Shown here: in pieces, positions 1 through 8,853 of the stretch | Layout: each line of letters begins with the position of its first letter | Numbering within the stretch: position 1 is the stretch's first letter | Source: JAAYCU01 sp964401335 | GTDB taxonomy: Bacteria; Planctomycetota; Phycisphaerae; UBA1845; PWPN01 | Direction: 5' to 3' | DNA: 64,000 nucleotides | Assembly (NCBI GenBank): GCA_964401335.1 | Contig: CAYNYK010000003.1 | Location: 1 to 64,000, forward strand | Program-made: the position numbers and the translations under genes | The notes under the pieces: generated by a model | The model's database searches: none | Seen by the model: only the letters and a program-made list of their open reading frames with translations | Told to the model about the DNA's origin: nothing

Positions 1-424
1 GTCTGGTTGAAAGAAAAGGCAACGTGCTAAACGTGCTATGATGGTGTTATGATTTTTCCCTCCCTGCTTGGAACGCTTAAAAAGAATGTGATTTCAGGCC
101 TTCCATCACTCGCCCGTACGATAATAAGGCTAACTCTTTTACTGCCGGAAATCAAGAAAATTCCCTATTGTTCAGCAAATTTTTTTTGAGGACGAGGCGT
201 GGACAATTTCTTTGCGCGCAACATAAGAATCCACGGTGGTTTATAGGTAAATAAGCAAAAAATGAATTTTCATGACAAATCAGAGTGAGTCCTCCAGCTG
301 AAACAAAAAAATCCCCCGGAAAAGGATCCGGTCCAACAAGCAGTCTTCCCGAAGGCCGGCCTGCACATGCTTACACTCCAGGATGACCTTATGCAGGTTT
401 TCTCTTGGAGGAAAAAAACGAGGC

Positions 425-566
425 GACAAAGGGATTTCTGCTCGCTAGGCAATATGCGTAATCTACTCCCCTCTACTCCGCGGCCTTAAATCACGGGCGA
501 ATCCCTACCTCGCTGCGGCGGGACAAGGGTTTGTCCATGCCCATGAACCACTGAATTTCGGATGCA
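425..566 (-). repeat. Diverged copy of the ~150-bp structured repeat
   Basis: Read on the minus strand, this begins with GCATCCGAA (557-565) and continues with a CATGGGCA motif, an ACCCTTGTC arm and then ACGCATATT and GAAATCCC. The order is the same as in the copy at 56839-56987. The far terminal repeat is not recognisable, so that boundary is approximate. It is the most diverged member seen in the window. Confidence 0.5.
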
Positions 567-594
567 CCCCTTTCCGATCGGGTCTCGAAACGGC

Positions 595-622
595 TTGAAC
601 GCGGGCGGCAATCGCATAAAAT
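595..622 (+). promoter_or_regulatory. Candidate sigma70 promoter for hisF
   Basis: TTGAAC (595-600) is followed after 16 bases by TAAAAT (617-622), close to the housekeeping -35/-10 consensus, about 125 bases upstream of the hisF start. The assignment rests on motif match and position only. Confidence 0.4.
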
Positions 623-747
623 AGGGACGCCACCGAAGTTCAGGGACGAGCATGCCTGGGGTCAGGGATGGCCTCAGATTACCGGCGGAAGTACCGCAAG
701 TGCTTGTCCGCCAGCCAGGTATGGAAAAGTCCCGGAGTAATCATTAA

Positions 748-1515
748 ATGCTGGCTAAAAGAATCATACCTTGTTTGGATGTACATGCGGGCCGCGTGGT
801 CAAGGGCGTGAATTTTGTTAATCTACGCGACGCGGGCGATCCGGTGGAGATCGCCAAGCGTTACGAGGAGGAGGGCGCCGACGAACTGGTTTTCCTGGAC
901 ATAACGGCCAGCCACGAGGGGCGGGACATCATGCTTGATGTGGTGCGGCACGTGGCCGAGGAGTGTTTCATGCCCTTCACCGTCGGCGGCGGAATCCGGA
1001 CCATCGAGGACGTGACGCGGCTGGTGCAGGCCGGGGCGGAAAAAGTCTCGATCAACACGGCCGCCGTGCTCAACCCGGCGATCATCACGGAAACGGCCAG
1101 GCGGTTCGGGCGCTGCTGTACGGTAGTCAACATCGACCCCAAGCGGGTCTACAAGGATGGTCGGGAAATCTGGGACGTGCATATTCACGGCGGGCGAACA
1201 CCGACGGGTTTGGAGGCCGTGGCCTGGGCCCGGCGGGTGGAGGAGTTGGGGGCCGGTGAAATTGTTTTGACCTGCATGGACGCCGACGGAACGCAGGATG
1301 GATACGATCTGGAAATTACCCGGACGGTGGCCGAGGCCGTGCATATTCCGGTGGTCGCCTCCGGCGGGGCCGGTAAGCCCGAGCACCTGGCGGACGCGGT
1401 AACGCTTGGCAAGGCCGACGCGGCCCTGGTAGCGAGTATTTTCCACTTTGGGACCTACACGATTCGAGAAACCAAGCAGTTGATGGCGGACCGAGGCATA
1501 CCCATGCGACTGTAG
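748..1515 (+). CDS. hisF: Imidazole glycerol phosphate synthase cyclase subunit HisF
   Basis: This is the cyclase subunit of imidazole glycerol phosphate synthase. It uses ammonia from HisH to turn PRFAR into IGP and AICAR in histidine biosynthesis, in the cytoplasm. The 255-residue length is normal for the family. The N-terminus carries the catalytic aspartate D11 in IIPCLDV, and the second catalytic aspartate lies in VVNIDPK near residue 130. The phosphate-binding glycine motifs TVGGGIR and VASGGAG are intact. The ATG is preceded by GGAG at 734-737. No other his genes are nearby. The pilT-like gene starts 38 bases downstream on the same strand, so co-transcription is possible but the pairing is probably not functional. 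Confidence 0.97.
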   Translation: MLAKRIIPCLDVHAGRVVKGVNFVNLRDAGDPVEIAKRYEEEGADELVFLDITASHEGRDIMLDVVRHVAEECFMPFTVGGGIRTIEDVTRLVQAGAEKVSINTAAVLNPAIITETARRFGRCCTVVNIDPKRVYKDGREIWDVHIHGGRTPTGLEAVAWARRVEELGAGEIVLTCMDADGTQDGYDLEITRTVAEAVHIPVVASGGAGKPEHLADAVTLGKADAALVASIFHFGTYTIRETKQLMADRGIPMRL

Positions 1516-1553
1516 CAGCGCGATAATGGCGAACGATACCGGGAGGAAAAATC

Positions 1554-2777
1554 ATGGCCGATACGGAAGTCAATAATCAACAGGCCGTGGAGATCAAAGG
1601 CCAGTCGATCATTCCCGAAGAGGAGTCGGGCCCGGCGCCTCCTCCGCCGGCCACCCTGCAGCCGGCCACGCCGAAGAAAGAGCCGAAAATCCATCGTTAT
1701 CTAAAGTTTGTGTGCCAGCTGAAGGCTTCGGACCTCCATTTCAAATCCGGGGCCAAGGTACATATCCGGCACAAGGGCGATTTGAAACCGTTGAATGAGC
1801 CGCCGCTTTCCGCTCAGCAGGTGGAGGACATCTGGTTCGAGATCATGAACGAGCACCAGCGGCACCAGTTAGCGACCAAGGGGGCCTCGGACTTCGCCTA
1901 TCAATTGGGCGAGGGCGACCGGTTCCGGGTGAACATCTTCCGTCAGCGGGGCACGTTGAGCGTGGCCGCCCGGCGGGTCAACGCCGAGATCCTCGATTTC
2001 CGGCAGTTGTATCTGCCTGAATCGATGTACAAAATTACCGAGTTTCATCAGGGGCTGGTGCTGTTGGCCGGTATTACCGGTTCGGGCAAGTCCACGACCA
2101 TCGCCGCGGCCCTGGATTACATCAACCAGACGCGGGCCTGCCATATCGTGACCATCGAGGACCCGATTGAATATCTGTTCAAGGACAAGAAAGCCCTCAT
2201 CAATCAACGTGAAGTGGGCGTAGACGTGCATAACTTTCAGGACGCCCTGAAGTATCTCATGCGTGAAGACCCGGACGTTGTGCTGGTGGGTGAAATGCGT
2301 GATGAGGAAACGTTCATGGCGGCCTTGAACGCGGCCGAAACCGGTCACCTGGTGTTCGGGACCATTCACGCCTCCGGCGCGGCCCAGACCATCGGCCGCG
2401 TGCTCGATCTGATTTCCGAAGGCTCGCGCGATCTGGTGCGTCAAACCCTGGTGTTCAACCTGCAGGCCATCGTCTGCCAGAAGCTGTTGCCGAGCATCAA
2501 ACCCGGCGTGCATCGGGTACCCGCCGTGGAGATTATGTTCGCCACCCCGACCATCCGTAAACTGATCGACGAGAAACGTGACGACGAGATCGCCAAGGTT
2601 ATCCGGGCCAGCCAGGCCGAAGGCATGCTGGACATGAACGAATGTCTCAAACGCCTGGTCGAGGATGAATTTATCGAGACGGAGGTGGCGTATGCGGCGT
2701 CGCCGAACCCGCAGGAACTGAAGATGCGTTTGAAAGGGATTGATTCAGGGGGCAGCGCGGGCGGGATTCTCGGCTGA
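1554..2777 (+). CDS. pilT: PilT-type twitching/retraction ATPase
   Basis: This belongs to the secretion/type IV pilus ATPase family, closest in layout to PilT/PilU, which retracts pili from the cytoplasmic face of the inner membrane. A proline-rich leader covers residues 1-45. The N-terminal domain includes the ASDLHF motif near residue 59. Walker A is GITGSGKST (173-181), Walker B is DPDVVLVGE (239-247) and the His box is around 264-275. The C-terminal TIRKLIDE resembles the PilT AIRNLIRE signature. The protein has 407 residues, slightly longer than typical PilT because of the leader. The start ATG follows GGGAGGA at 1541-1547. The next gene encodes a degenerate relative of the same superfamily. 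Confidence 0.93.
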   Translation: MADTEVNNQQAVEIKGQSIIPEEESGPAPPPPATLQPATPKKEPKIHRYLKFVCQLKASDLHFKSGAKVHIRHKGDLKPLNEPPLSAQQVEDIWFEIMNEHQRHQLATKGASDFAYQLGEGDRFRVNIFRQRGTLSVAARRVNAEILDFRQLYLPESMYKITEFHQGLVLLAGITGSGKSTTIAAALDYINQTRACHIVTIEDPIEYLFKDKKALINQREVGVDVHNFQDALKYLMREDPDVVLVGEMRDEETFMAALNAAETGHLVFGTIHASGAAQTIGRVLDLISEGSRDLVRQTLVFNLQAIVCQKLLPSIKPGVHRVPAVEIMFATPTIRKLIDEKRDDEIAKVIRASQAEGMLDMNECLKRLVEDEFIETEVAYAASPNPQELKMRLKGIDSGGSAGGILG

Positions 2778-2904
2778 CCGTCCAGCGCCGCGTGGACCGA
2801 CACCCGTGCCGGCCTATTCATCCCGGCGGGGGACGGTTATGATCGTGCGGCGCGACGGGTTTCGATTTCGCTTCGCTGGGTATTTGCATCCAACCGGAGT
2901 TTTC

Positions 2905-4674
2905 ATGCAATCAATGATTTGTCATGCCAAAACCGCCTGGCCGGTCCTGCTCATGGCCACCCTGTTTTCGCCTGCTCAGGCCTCGGCGAGTGTCGTGGCC
3001 ACGGATTTAACCGGCGAGTACGCCAGTTGGGGGCGGGTGGTAATCATCCTGATTGTCTTTCTGGTCTGGTTATTATTCTGCCAATGGGTCGGCAAAGACG
3101 CCTCGACCATTCGTAAACTGAACCAACCTCTTTGGCAAGGGGTGGTGCTTGGCGGGGGGGCGTTCGGCCTGGCCCTGCTGCTTCTGGCCCCCTGGAACAC
3201 TCCCCAGTTGTTCTGGGCAGGCTTCGGCTTATGGTTGGTACTCGTCCTTTCGACCGGCTGCATCTATGTGGTGGTCCGTAACGGTTACGTGGAACCTAGC
3301 GCCCGCGTGGGTACGAAGGAACATTTAGGGCGGTGGCTGAAAAACGTAGGCAAGAAAAAAGATCAACAAATGGACTCTGTGGAGCGGGTTCGCCTGGTGG
3401 ACCATAGCGGGGCAAAGGTGGTCTGTCCGGCGGAGAAGGAGGGCATCGAGACCTTCGAGATTGCCCAAAATCTGATGTTCGACGCCCTTTGGCGGCGAGC
3501 CACCGAAGTGGTTCTGATCCTGACTGCCCAGGAACCTCGATTGTTGTATCGCATCGACGGCGTCGTCATGCCGCGTACGGACCTGCTGAACAAGGAGCAG
3601 GCGGAAAAAGTCATGTCCTTCATCAAGAAACACGCCGGACTGGACGTCGAGGAACGCCGGCGGCCGCAGTCGGGCACGATCCTTGCGGGGATCACCGGCG
3701 GCAATTACCGGGGGGCGACGGAAATCGAGGTCAAAACCAGCGGAACCACCCAGGAAGAGCGCTTGACGCTCCAGATCGTCGGCGATCAGAGCCGGTTACG
3801 CATTAACGATCTGGGCATGACCGAGCCGCAGCGCGAATTGTTCGAAAAGATGGCCGGCGAATCGGCCGGTCTGATCGTTGTCTCCGGCCCGCACGGCAGC
3901 GGGGTGACCACTACGCTCTACGCAGCGCTGCGCACCCACGACTCTTTCATGCAAAACATCCTCACCCTCGAACATCAGCCTTTAATGGACCTGGAGAACA
4001 TCACCCAGCATATTTACGATGCGACCAAGCACGAGGCTTCCTACGCCCGACAACTGCAGACGGTACTGCGGCGCGAACCGGATGTGGTGATGTCCAGTGA
4101 TTGCGCGGACCGGGAAACGGCCCATTTGGCGGTCAAGGCGGCCTGCGAAGGCAAAAAAATCTATGTGGGCATTCAGGCCCGGGACACGTTCGAGGCCCTG
4201 AAAAAACTGGTTTCGCTGGCCGGCGACATGGAAGCCGTCGCCGACGCCCTGCAGATCGTGACCTGTCAGCGCCTGGTGCGCAAGCTGTGTGTGGCCTGCC
4301 GGATTCCCTATCGGCCCGACAAGCAGCTTTTGAAAAAAGCCAACCTGCCGGCGGACAAGATCGAGCATTTTTACCGGGCCCCCAAGGCCGAGGACCTGGT
4401 GGACGAAAAAGGTCGAAGTAAGGGCGTTTGTCCGAACTGCCAGGGCAGTGGATACTTCGGCCGCACCGGTGTTTTCGAGATTTTGGAAATCAACGAGCCG
4501 ATTCGTGAGCTGATTCGCAAAGGCCAGTCGCTCAACGCCATCCGGGCCCAGGCCCGTAAAAACGGCATGCTGTATCTGCAGGAAGTCGGCCTGCAAAAGG
4601 TCATCGAGGGAATCACCAGTATGAACGAGATGCTCCGTGGATTGCGCGATGAGGAGCCGAACACGACGGCCTGA
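2905..4674 (+). CDS. Membrane-anchored GspE/PilB-like protein with degenerate ATPase motifs
   Basis: The C-terminal half aligns with GspE/PilB secretion ATPases, including two CxxC pairs (C462/C465 and the VCPNC motif) of the zinc site and the GRTGVFEIL signature. The nucleotide site looks dead. Walker A reads GPHGSGVTTT (328-337), with valine in place of the essential lysine, and Walker B reads EPDVVMSSD (391-399), lacking the usual GE. The N-terminus has a signal-like helix and about three membrane segments (roughly 43-60, 80-95 and 104-122), which is unusual for this cytosolic family. I chose ATG 2905, which has GGAG at 2896-2899 and gives the signal-like start. An upstream ATG at 2839 with GGGGGA is also possible. 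A structural or regulatory partner of the upstream PilT-like ATPase is an inference. Confidence 0.85.
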   Translation: MQSMICHAKTAWPVLLMATLFSPAQASASVVATDLTGEYASWGRVVIILIVFLVWLLFCQWVGKDASTIRKLNQPLWQGVVLGGGAFGLALLLLAPWNTPQLFWAGFGLWLVLVLSTGCIYVVVRNGYVEPSARVGTKEHLGRWLKNVGKKKDQQMDSVERVRLVDHSGAKVVCPAEKEGIETFEIAQNLMFDALWRRATEVVLILTAQEPRLLYRIDGVVMPRTDLLNKEQAEKVMSFIKKHAGLDVEERRRPQSGTILAGITGGNYRGATEIEVKTSGTTQEERLTLQIVGDQSRLRINDLGMTEPQRELFEKMAGESAGLIVVSGPHGSGVTTTLYAALRTHDSFMQNILTLEHQPLMDLENITQHIYDATKHEASYARQLQTVLRREPDVVMSSDCADRETAHLAVKAACEGKKIYVGIQARDTFEALKKLVSLAGDMEAVADALQIVTCQRLVRKLCVACRIPYRPDKQLLKKANLPADKIEHFYRAPKAEDLVDEKGRSKGVCPNCQGSGYFGRTGVFEILEINEPIRELIRKGQSLNAIRAQARKNGMLYLQEVGLQKVIEGITSMNEMLRGLRDEEPNTTA

Positions 4675-4726
4675 TCGGCCGGGGCGTGGGACATCGGTTC
4701 GTCGGCTAGAAAGGTGGTAAGGCCTG

Positions 4727-6577
4727 ATGTGGTTTTCGCTCTTTGTAACCCTATTGATCCTGACCATTACCTTTTACCAGGGTTTGCAGGGCTTGTTCAG
4801 CGCCCTGATCAATTGCGTATTGGCCATTTTGTCCGCCGTCCTGGCCTTCGGTTATTATGAGGATGTTTACTTTACTCTGCTTGTCGAGAGCCAGCCGGAG
4901 AACGGCCGGGCCATCGCCCTGGTGGGAATCTTCATCAGCACCCTGCTGGTCCTTCGGCTGATCTTCGATCTGGTCATCACGGGCCATATGCACTTTCCCA
5001 TCCAAGTAGACCGGATCGTCGGTGGAATATTCGGCTTGATCACCGCCTTGATCATCGTGGGCGTGTTGGCCATCGGTTTCCAACTCCTCGATTTCAATTC
5101 GTGTTTTCTTGGTTTTACACGATACACCCTCGTTGATGCCTCCAGTGGGACGGCCGTGGATTTTGGAAATCCGGACCCCAAGACCGACCTCACGCCGCAC
5201 AATGTGGCTACGATTGACTGGACCAACGTTCGCCAGGAACGCCACAATCTTTGGTTTAACCCGGACGGGTTCACCGTGGCCCTGGTTTCCCATCTCTCCG
5301 ACAACGCCTTAACTGGACGCAACCGGTTTCGCACGGTCTATCCTGATTTTCTGGGCAGTGTTCATCGCGCCAAGACAGGCATTTTTGAGGGAGAGAAGAA
5401 CGCTGTTCCACCAAACAGTATCGCGTTGATTGCATACAAGTATCTGGAAAAGAGCCAAGCCTTCAAAGGCCGTAAAATCATAACCCCGACATCCCAGGCT
5501 AAAAACAAGACTTTCGAGTTGGTACCGTCCAAACGACCCGGTAAGGGATCCCGCTTGATGGTGGTCCGGGTAGCCTTGAAGCGAGAAGCCGCCGATACCG
5601 GCGGCACATTGCAGTTCACCACCGAGCAGATTCGTCTTGTGGCCCGCGAACGGGCCGGCGGCAGAACTCAGGAGTACTTTCCGGTTGGGATGAACCCTCC
5701 TGAAGCCGTCCCCGGCGTTCTTTATTACGAGGTGGCTCAGGGAGAGGGGTTTGCCCGCGAAATAAAGAAAGAGGACATCCACATTGATTTTGTCTTTGAG
5801 GTGCCTGAAACAGAGGGCTTCGAGCCTTTGTTCATCGAATATAAGCAAAACGCACGGGTGAATTTTGATACGCACCTGAAAGACCGAGCGATGCCCCCCA
5901 TCGAAGGGGCCGCCGTACCGCCAGCCGCGGGTCAAGGTGGCACACCAACGGATGCGGGCTCCACACAGGCCCCTCCGGCCGCGGACGGTTCCGCCGGCCG
6001 CACCATGCCGATCAAGCCGTCGGCGATGTCCCAGTTTTCCAACAGGCTGCCTTTCTTTAGGCCGCTGACCACCTATCAAGCCATCTCCGCACCGCAGATG
6101 AAGGGAAATGCCTTGGCCGGCGGACGTATCTTTACCCATCTGGATGATCGTTGGCAGCCGCTGCCGGGAAATCAGGCGGCCATTCAATCCTTCGACGTAC
6201 CCGCGGGCATGCATCTGCTCCAACTGAACGTCAATCGGGTGCGGGCCGGCTCGCTGCTCGGCCAGGTGATGAATTTCGCGCGTAGCGGTGTACGCAGCTT
6301 TACCGCGGTCGACGCGGCGCGTACTCAGTATCCGGCCGTTGGTGTTTATGCCATGGCTCTGGAAGGTGGTCGTCCATCTTTTGAGCTCATTTACCTTAAT
6401 GAGATCGAGCGGATCGGCGGACGCTTGCCGAAGTTGGAACGCATTAATGAAGACAATCTCCAAAACGACGACGTTTATTGTTTCCTTTTCCTCGTGCCGT
6501 CCGGCACGAAAATCACGGGAATGAATGTCGGTAATAAATTTCTGGACATGAGTCAGGATAATCTCGTGGCCCCTTAG
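4727..6577 (+). CDS. CvpA-like membrane domain with large extracytoplasmic extension
   Basis: The first ~130 residues form four hydrophobic helices in the arrangement of the CvpA (colicin V production) family: FYQGLQGLFSALINC, a second helix, VGIFISTLLVLRLIFD and GLITALIIVGVLAIGF. The remaining ~480 residues are polar, contain a Pro/Ala/Gly-rich linker near residues 385-430, and show no domain I recognise. They are probably outside the inner membrane. Typical CvpA proteins have 160-250 residues, so this is a large extension. The start ATG follows AAGGTGG. It lies between the GspE-like gene (52 bases upstream) and the FKBP gene (30 bases downstream), suggesting an envelope-related operon. Confidence 0.7.
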   Translation: MWFSLFVTLLILTITFYQGLQGLFSALINCVLAILSAVLAFGYYEDVYFTLLVESQPENGRAIALVGIFISTLLVLRLIFDLVITGHMHFPIQVDRIVGGIFGLITALIIVGVLAIGFQLLDFNSCFLGFTRYTLVDASSGTAVDFGNPDPKTDLTPHNVATIDWTNVRQERHNLWFNPDGFTVALVSHLSDNALTGRNRFRTVYPDFLGSVHRAKTGIFEGEKNAVPPNSIALIAYKYLEKSQAFKGRKIITPTSQAKNKTFELVPSKRPGKGSRLMVVRVALKREAADTGGTLQFTTEQIRLVARERAGGRTQEYFPVGMNPPEAVPGVLYYEVAQGEGFAREIKKEDIHIDFVFEVPETEGFEPLFIEYKQNARVNFDTHLKDRAMPPIEGAAVPPAAGQGGTPTDAGSTQAPPAADGSAGRTMPIKPSAMSQFSNRLPFFRPLTTYQAISAPQMKGNALAGGRIFTHLDDRWQPLPGNQAAIQSFDVPAGMHLLQLNVNRVRAGSLLGQVMNFARSGVRSFTAVDAARTQYPAVGVYAMALEGGRPSFELIYLNEIERIGGRLPKLERINEDNLQNDDVYCFLFLVPSGTKITGMNVGNKFLDMSQDNLVAP

Positions 6578-6607
6578 TCGGCCTCGATACCTCAATGGAG
6601 TCATTTT

Positions 6608-7096
6608 ATGCCTGGAAAAACCACCACCAGCGCGATGCCCCTGATTATCGGAGGCGTCATCCTGATCGCGATTGCGGGCGTTTCGGTTTATTTCGCGTAT
6701 CGACCTGCCACCTCGTCGTCAAGCACCGCTCTGTATCCCGGCTGGCCGGTGAGCGGCGAACCGATCACGACACCTTCCGGGCTGAAGTATTACGATATCA
6801 CCGTGGGCACGGGTAAAAATCCGGCCCGCCCAACCAGCCAGGCCCGGGTCCATTACACCGGTTATCTGCTCAACGGCAAAAAGTTCGATAGCTCCGCCGA
6901 CAGCGGTGGTCCGCAAACCTTCGCGTTAAACCAGGTCGTTCCGGGCTTTTCGGAAGGCTTGACGAGCATGAAGGTCGGCGGCAAGCGTAAGCTGATCATC
7001 CCCCCTAACCTTGGTTACGGAACCCAAGCGCAACCCGGCATACCACCTAATTCAACTCTCGTCTTCGATATCGAGCTACTGGCGGTGATCGATTAG
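6608..7096 (+). CDS. Membrane-anchored FKBP-type peptidyl-prolyl isomerase
   Basis: This is a peptidyl-prolyl cis-trans isomerase of the FKBP class, 162 residues. A single N-terminal membrane helix (about residues 13-34) should anchor the domain on the outer face of the inner membrane. The FKBP core spans about 55-162 with family motifs ARVHYTGYLLNGKKFDSS, VVPGFSEGLTSMKVGGKRKL, IPPNLGYG and NSTLVFDIELL. Such proteins help fold exported proteins. The ATG is preceded by GGAG at 6597-6600. It is the last gene of the plus-strand cluster that begins with hisF/pilT. Confidence 0.93.
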   Translation: MPGKTTTSAMPLIIGGVILIAIAGVSVYFAYRPATSSSSTALYPGWPVSGEPITTPSGLKYYDITVGTGKNPARPTSQARVHYTGYLLNGKKFDSSADSGGPQTFALNQVVPGFSEGLTSMKVGGKRKLIIPPNLGYGTQAQPGIPPNSTLVFDIELLAVID

Positions 7097-7216
7097 ACCG
7101 GCATTGAAATCACATCCGACCCGAGTGATCCTATTCCGCCCTGTCGCCGGTATCCCGCCCATTTGTTAGAATATATAGGGCACATACGGTAAAATAGCAT
7201 ATAGGAGCTGATCACG

Positions 7217-7450
7217 ATGCAACCCGGCCTGACACGAATAACCTTTGACCCCAAGATCATGGGTGGTAAGCCATGCATTCGAGGTTTGCGGGTAACGGTT
7301 GGAATGATCATCGGCCTGTTAGCCGAAGGTCATAACACGCAACAAATTCTGAAGGCTTATCCCTATCTTGAACCCGAGGATATCCAAGAAGCCTTGGCCT
7401 ATGCCGCCTGGCGGGTCGAAGAAGCAGATTTACCCATAACAGTCTCATGA
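7217..7450 (+). CDS. DUF433 antitoxin-like protein
   Basis: This is a 77-residue protein of the DUF433 family (ITFDPKIMGGKPCIRGLRVTV signature, then a short helical half), usually the antitoxin partner of a PIN-like DUF5615 protein. It probably binds DNA and neutralises its partner. The ATG follows AGGAG at 7203-7207. Its stop codon overlaps the start of the next gene (ATGA at 7447-7450), a translational coupling typical of toxin-antitoxin pairs. The antitoxin frame is intact while the partner is frameshifted. Confidence 0.88.
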   Translation: MQPGLTRITFDPKIMGGKPCIRGLRVTVGMIIGLLAEGHNTQQILKAYPYLEPEDIQEALAYAAWRVEEADLPITVS

Positions 7451-7814
7451 AAATTCTTGTCGATATGAATCTGACACCATTGTGGTGCCCTTTACTCAAC
7501 CATCATGGCTGGGAAGCGGTGCATTGGTCTTCGGTTGGAGACCCCCCGCTACCGATCAGGAAATCATGGAGTGGGCAAGGGTCCATTCCTTCGTTCTTTT
7601 TACCCATGATCTTGATTTCGGTACGATATTGGCTATTACCCATTCAGATGGTCCCAGTGTTATTCAGATGCGTACTCATAAGGTTCTACCGGCATCTTCG
7701 GAAGATATACTCATCCACCTTCTTCATCGATTTGAATCGCAACTTGAGCAAGGAAGTTTAATTGTAGTGGATGATGCCAAGGCCCGTATTCGCGTCCTAC
7801 CCCTGCGAAAGTGA
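7447..7814 (+). pseudogene. Frameshifted DUF5615 PIN-like toxin
   Basis: Two overlapping frames together encode one DUF5615 (Mut7-C/PIN-like) protein. The first gives MKILVDMNLTPLW to HWSSVGDP. The second continues as PATDQEIMEWARVHSF and FTHDLDFG, then SVIQMRTHKVLP to the end. The switch falls at a run of six cytosines at 7542-7547. One extra C would join the halves into a normal ~122-residue protein with the family's conserved acidic residues (VDMN, TDQE, HDLDFG). It may be a real loss-of-function mutation, a sequencing or assembly error in the homopolymer, or slippage-dependent expression. The sequence alone does not decide. Confidence 0.85.
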
Positions 7815-7862
7815 TTATCCCGCACGGTTTTGTGTGCCACAAAGGCATAGACCCATCGGTGA

Positions 7863-8630
7863 CTACACCGTCAAGATTTCCCCGACTTCATAACGCGAGG
7901 CGACAAGCAGGGGCAGTTCCCGGCCGACACGCTGCCGGTGGGTTTCCAGAGCCAGACGGGGATCGTTGTTCTCCTCGCTGAGATGAGCCAGGGCGGCCCA
8001 TTGCAGACGCCGCCCGCAGCCGCGCAATAGATCGGCCGCCTCCAGATTGGACAAGTGCCCGTGCGGTCCGCGAATTCGCTGTTTCAGCGGCCAGGGATAA
8101 GAGCCCGTTTCCAGCATTTCCGGATCGTAATTACTCTCCAGGAAAACGGCGTCAAGCGTGCCCAGCAGATCGCGCAACCCGCGAAACGGATGCCCCAGGT
8201 CCGTGAAGATACCCAGCCGCTTGCCGCCGTGCTCAACGATGAAGGCCACTCCGTCGGCGGCGTCGTGAGCGGTGGGGATGGTATGCACGGCCACATCGCC
8301 GAAACGCAACACCCCGCCGGAATGAAAGTAACGCACGTCCCGAATCGGTCCCAGCGCGCAGTATGTCGCCTCCTGCGTCCGCCGGGTCAGATGGATCGGC
8401 AGATGATACTTACGCTGGTAAATACCCGCGCAGCGGATGTGATCGCTATGGTCGTGCGAGATAAGCAGGGCATCCACCTGCCGGATATCACGCTGATGCA
8501 CGCGCAAACGCCCTTCGGCCTGCGCGCCGGATATGCCCGCGTCAAACAGCAGGCGCACCCCATCGGCCTCGACATAAATCGCGTTGCCGTTGGAACCGCT
8601 TTGCAACGAGATACAGATCATGCTATCCAT
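7863..8630 (-). CDS. MBL-fold metallo-hydrolase (YycJ/WalJ-like)
   Basis: This is a metallo-beta-lactamase-fold hydrolase of the YycJ/WalJ-like group, a cytoplasmic family of putative nucleases or phosphodiesterases. The metal-binding motif HDHSDH is present, preceded by the core start SLQSGSNGNAIYVE and followed by later ligands in PTAHDAADG, FTDLGH and LAHLSEENN. The open frame extends upstream to 8726, but the family normally begins a few residues before SLQSGS, so I chose the ATG at 8630. ATG at 8633 or 8621 is also possible and none has a strong ribosome binding site. It is convergent with the frameshifted toxin gene and divergent from the phosphatase gene. Confidence 0.88.
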   Translation of the reverse strand: MDSMICISLQSGSNGNAIYVEADGVRLLFDAGISGAQAEGRLRVHQRDIRQVDALLISHDHSDHIRCAGIYQRKYHLPIHLTRRTQEATYCALGPIRDVRYFHSGGVLRFGDVAVHTIPTAHDAADGVAFIVEHGGKRLGIFTDLGHPFRGLRDLLGTLDAVFLESNYDPEMLETGSYPWPLKQRIRGPHGHLSNLEAADLLRGCGRRLQWAALAHLSEENNDPRLALETHRQRVGRELPLLVASRYEVGEILTV

Positions 8631-8853
8631 CATAGCTTTGTGGACGAACCACGCCAACCAATAATCAGGTGAAGGCCGAAATGCGCGAGCGAGGATGCAA
8701 TAACGCCTTATTACGCGATTTTTCACGGTTTCTTAACAGAATTCGGACATTCCTTTTCTGGACACAAAGAAAGAGGTTTCATACGATAATCACCTTTCGC
8801 CCGGCAACGGCGTCGGGCCGTCCTTGGAGTTTTTTTCGTAACAGGGTAGGCCA

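Larger units (their letters stand above)
1..747. other. Intergenic region upstream of hisF
   Basis: No convincing gene is visible in this stretch. A short minus-strand open frame at 270-452 has no recognisable composition or ribosome binding site. The segment around 425-566 contains a diverged minus-strand copy of the dispersed structured repeat listed separately. A sigma70-like promoter for hisF lies at 595-622. The first ~280 bases are AT-rich and contain nothing I can name. Confidence 0.5.

Noticed and set aside
30..260. Search for a tRNA or small RNA gene at the window start
   Set aside because: No cloverleaf with a TTC arm or other RNA signature could be formed by eye.
2740..2904. Upstream extension of the GspE-like gene to a TTG at 2740
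   Set aside because: It overlaps the end of pilT, starts with TTG, and removes the signal-like leader that starts cleanly at 2905.
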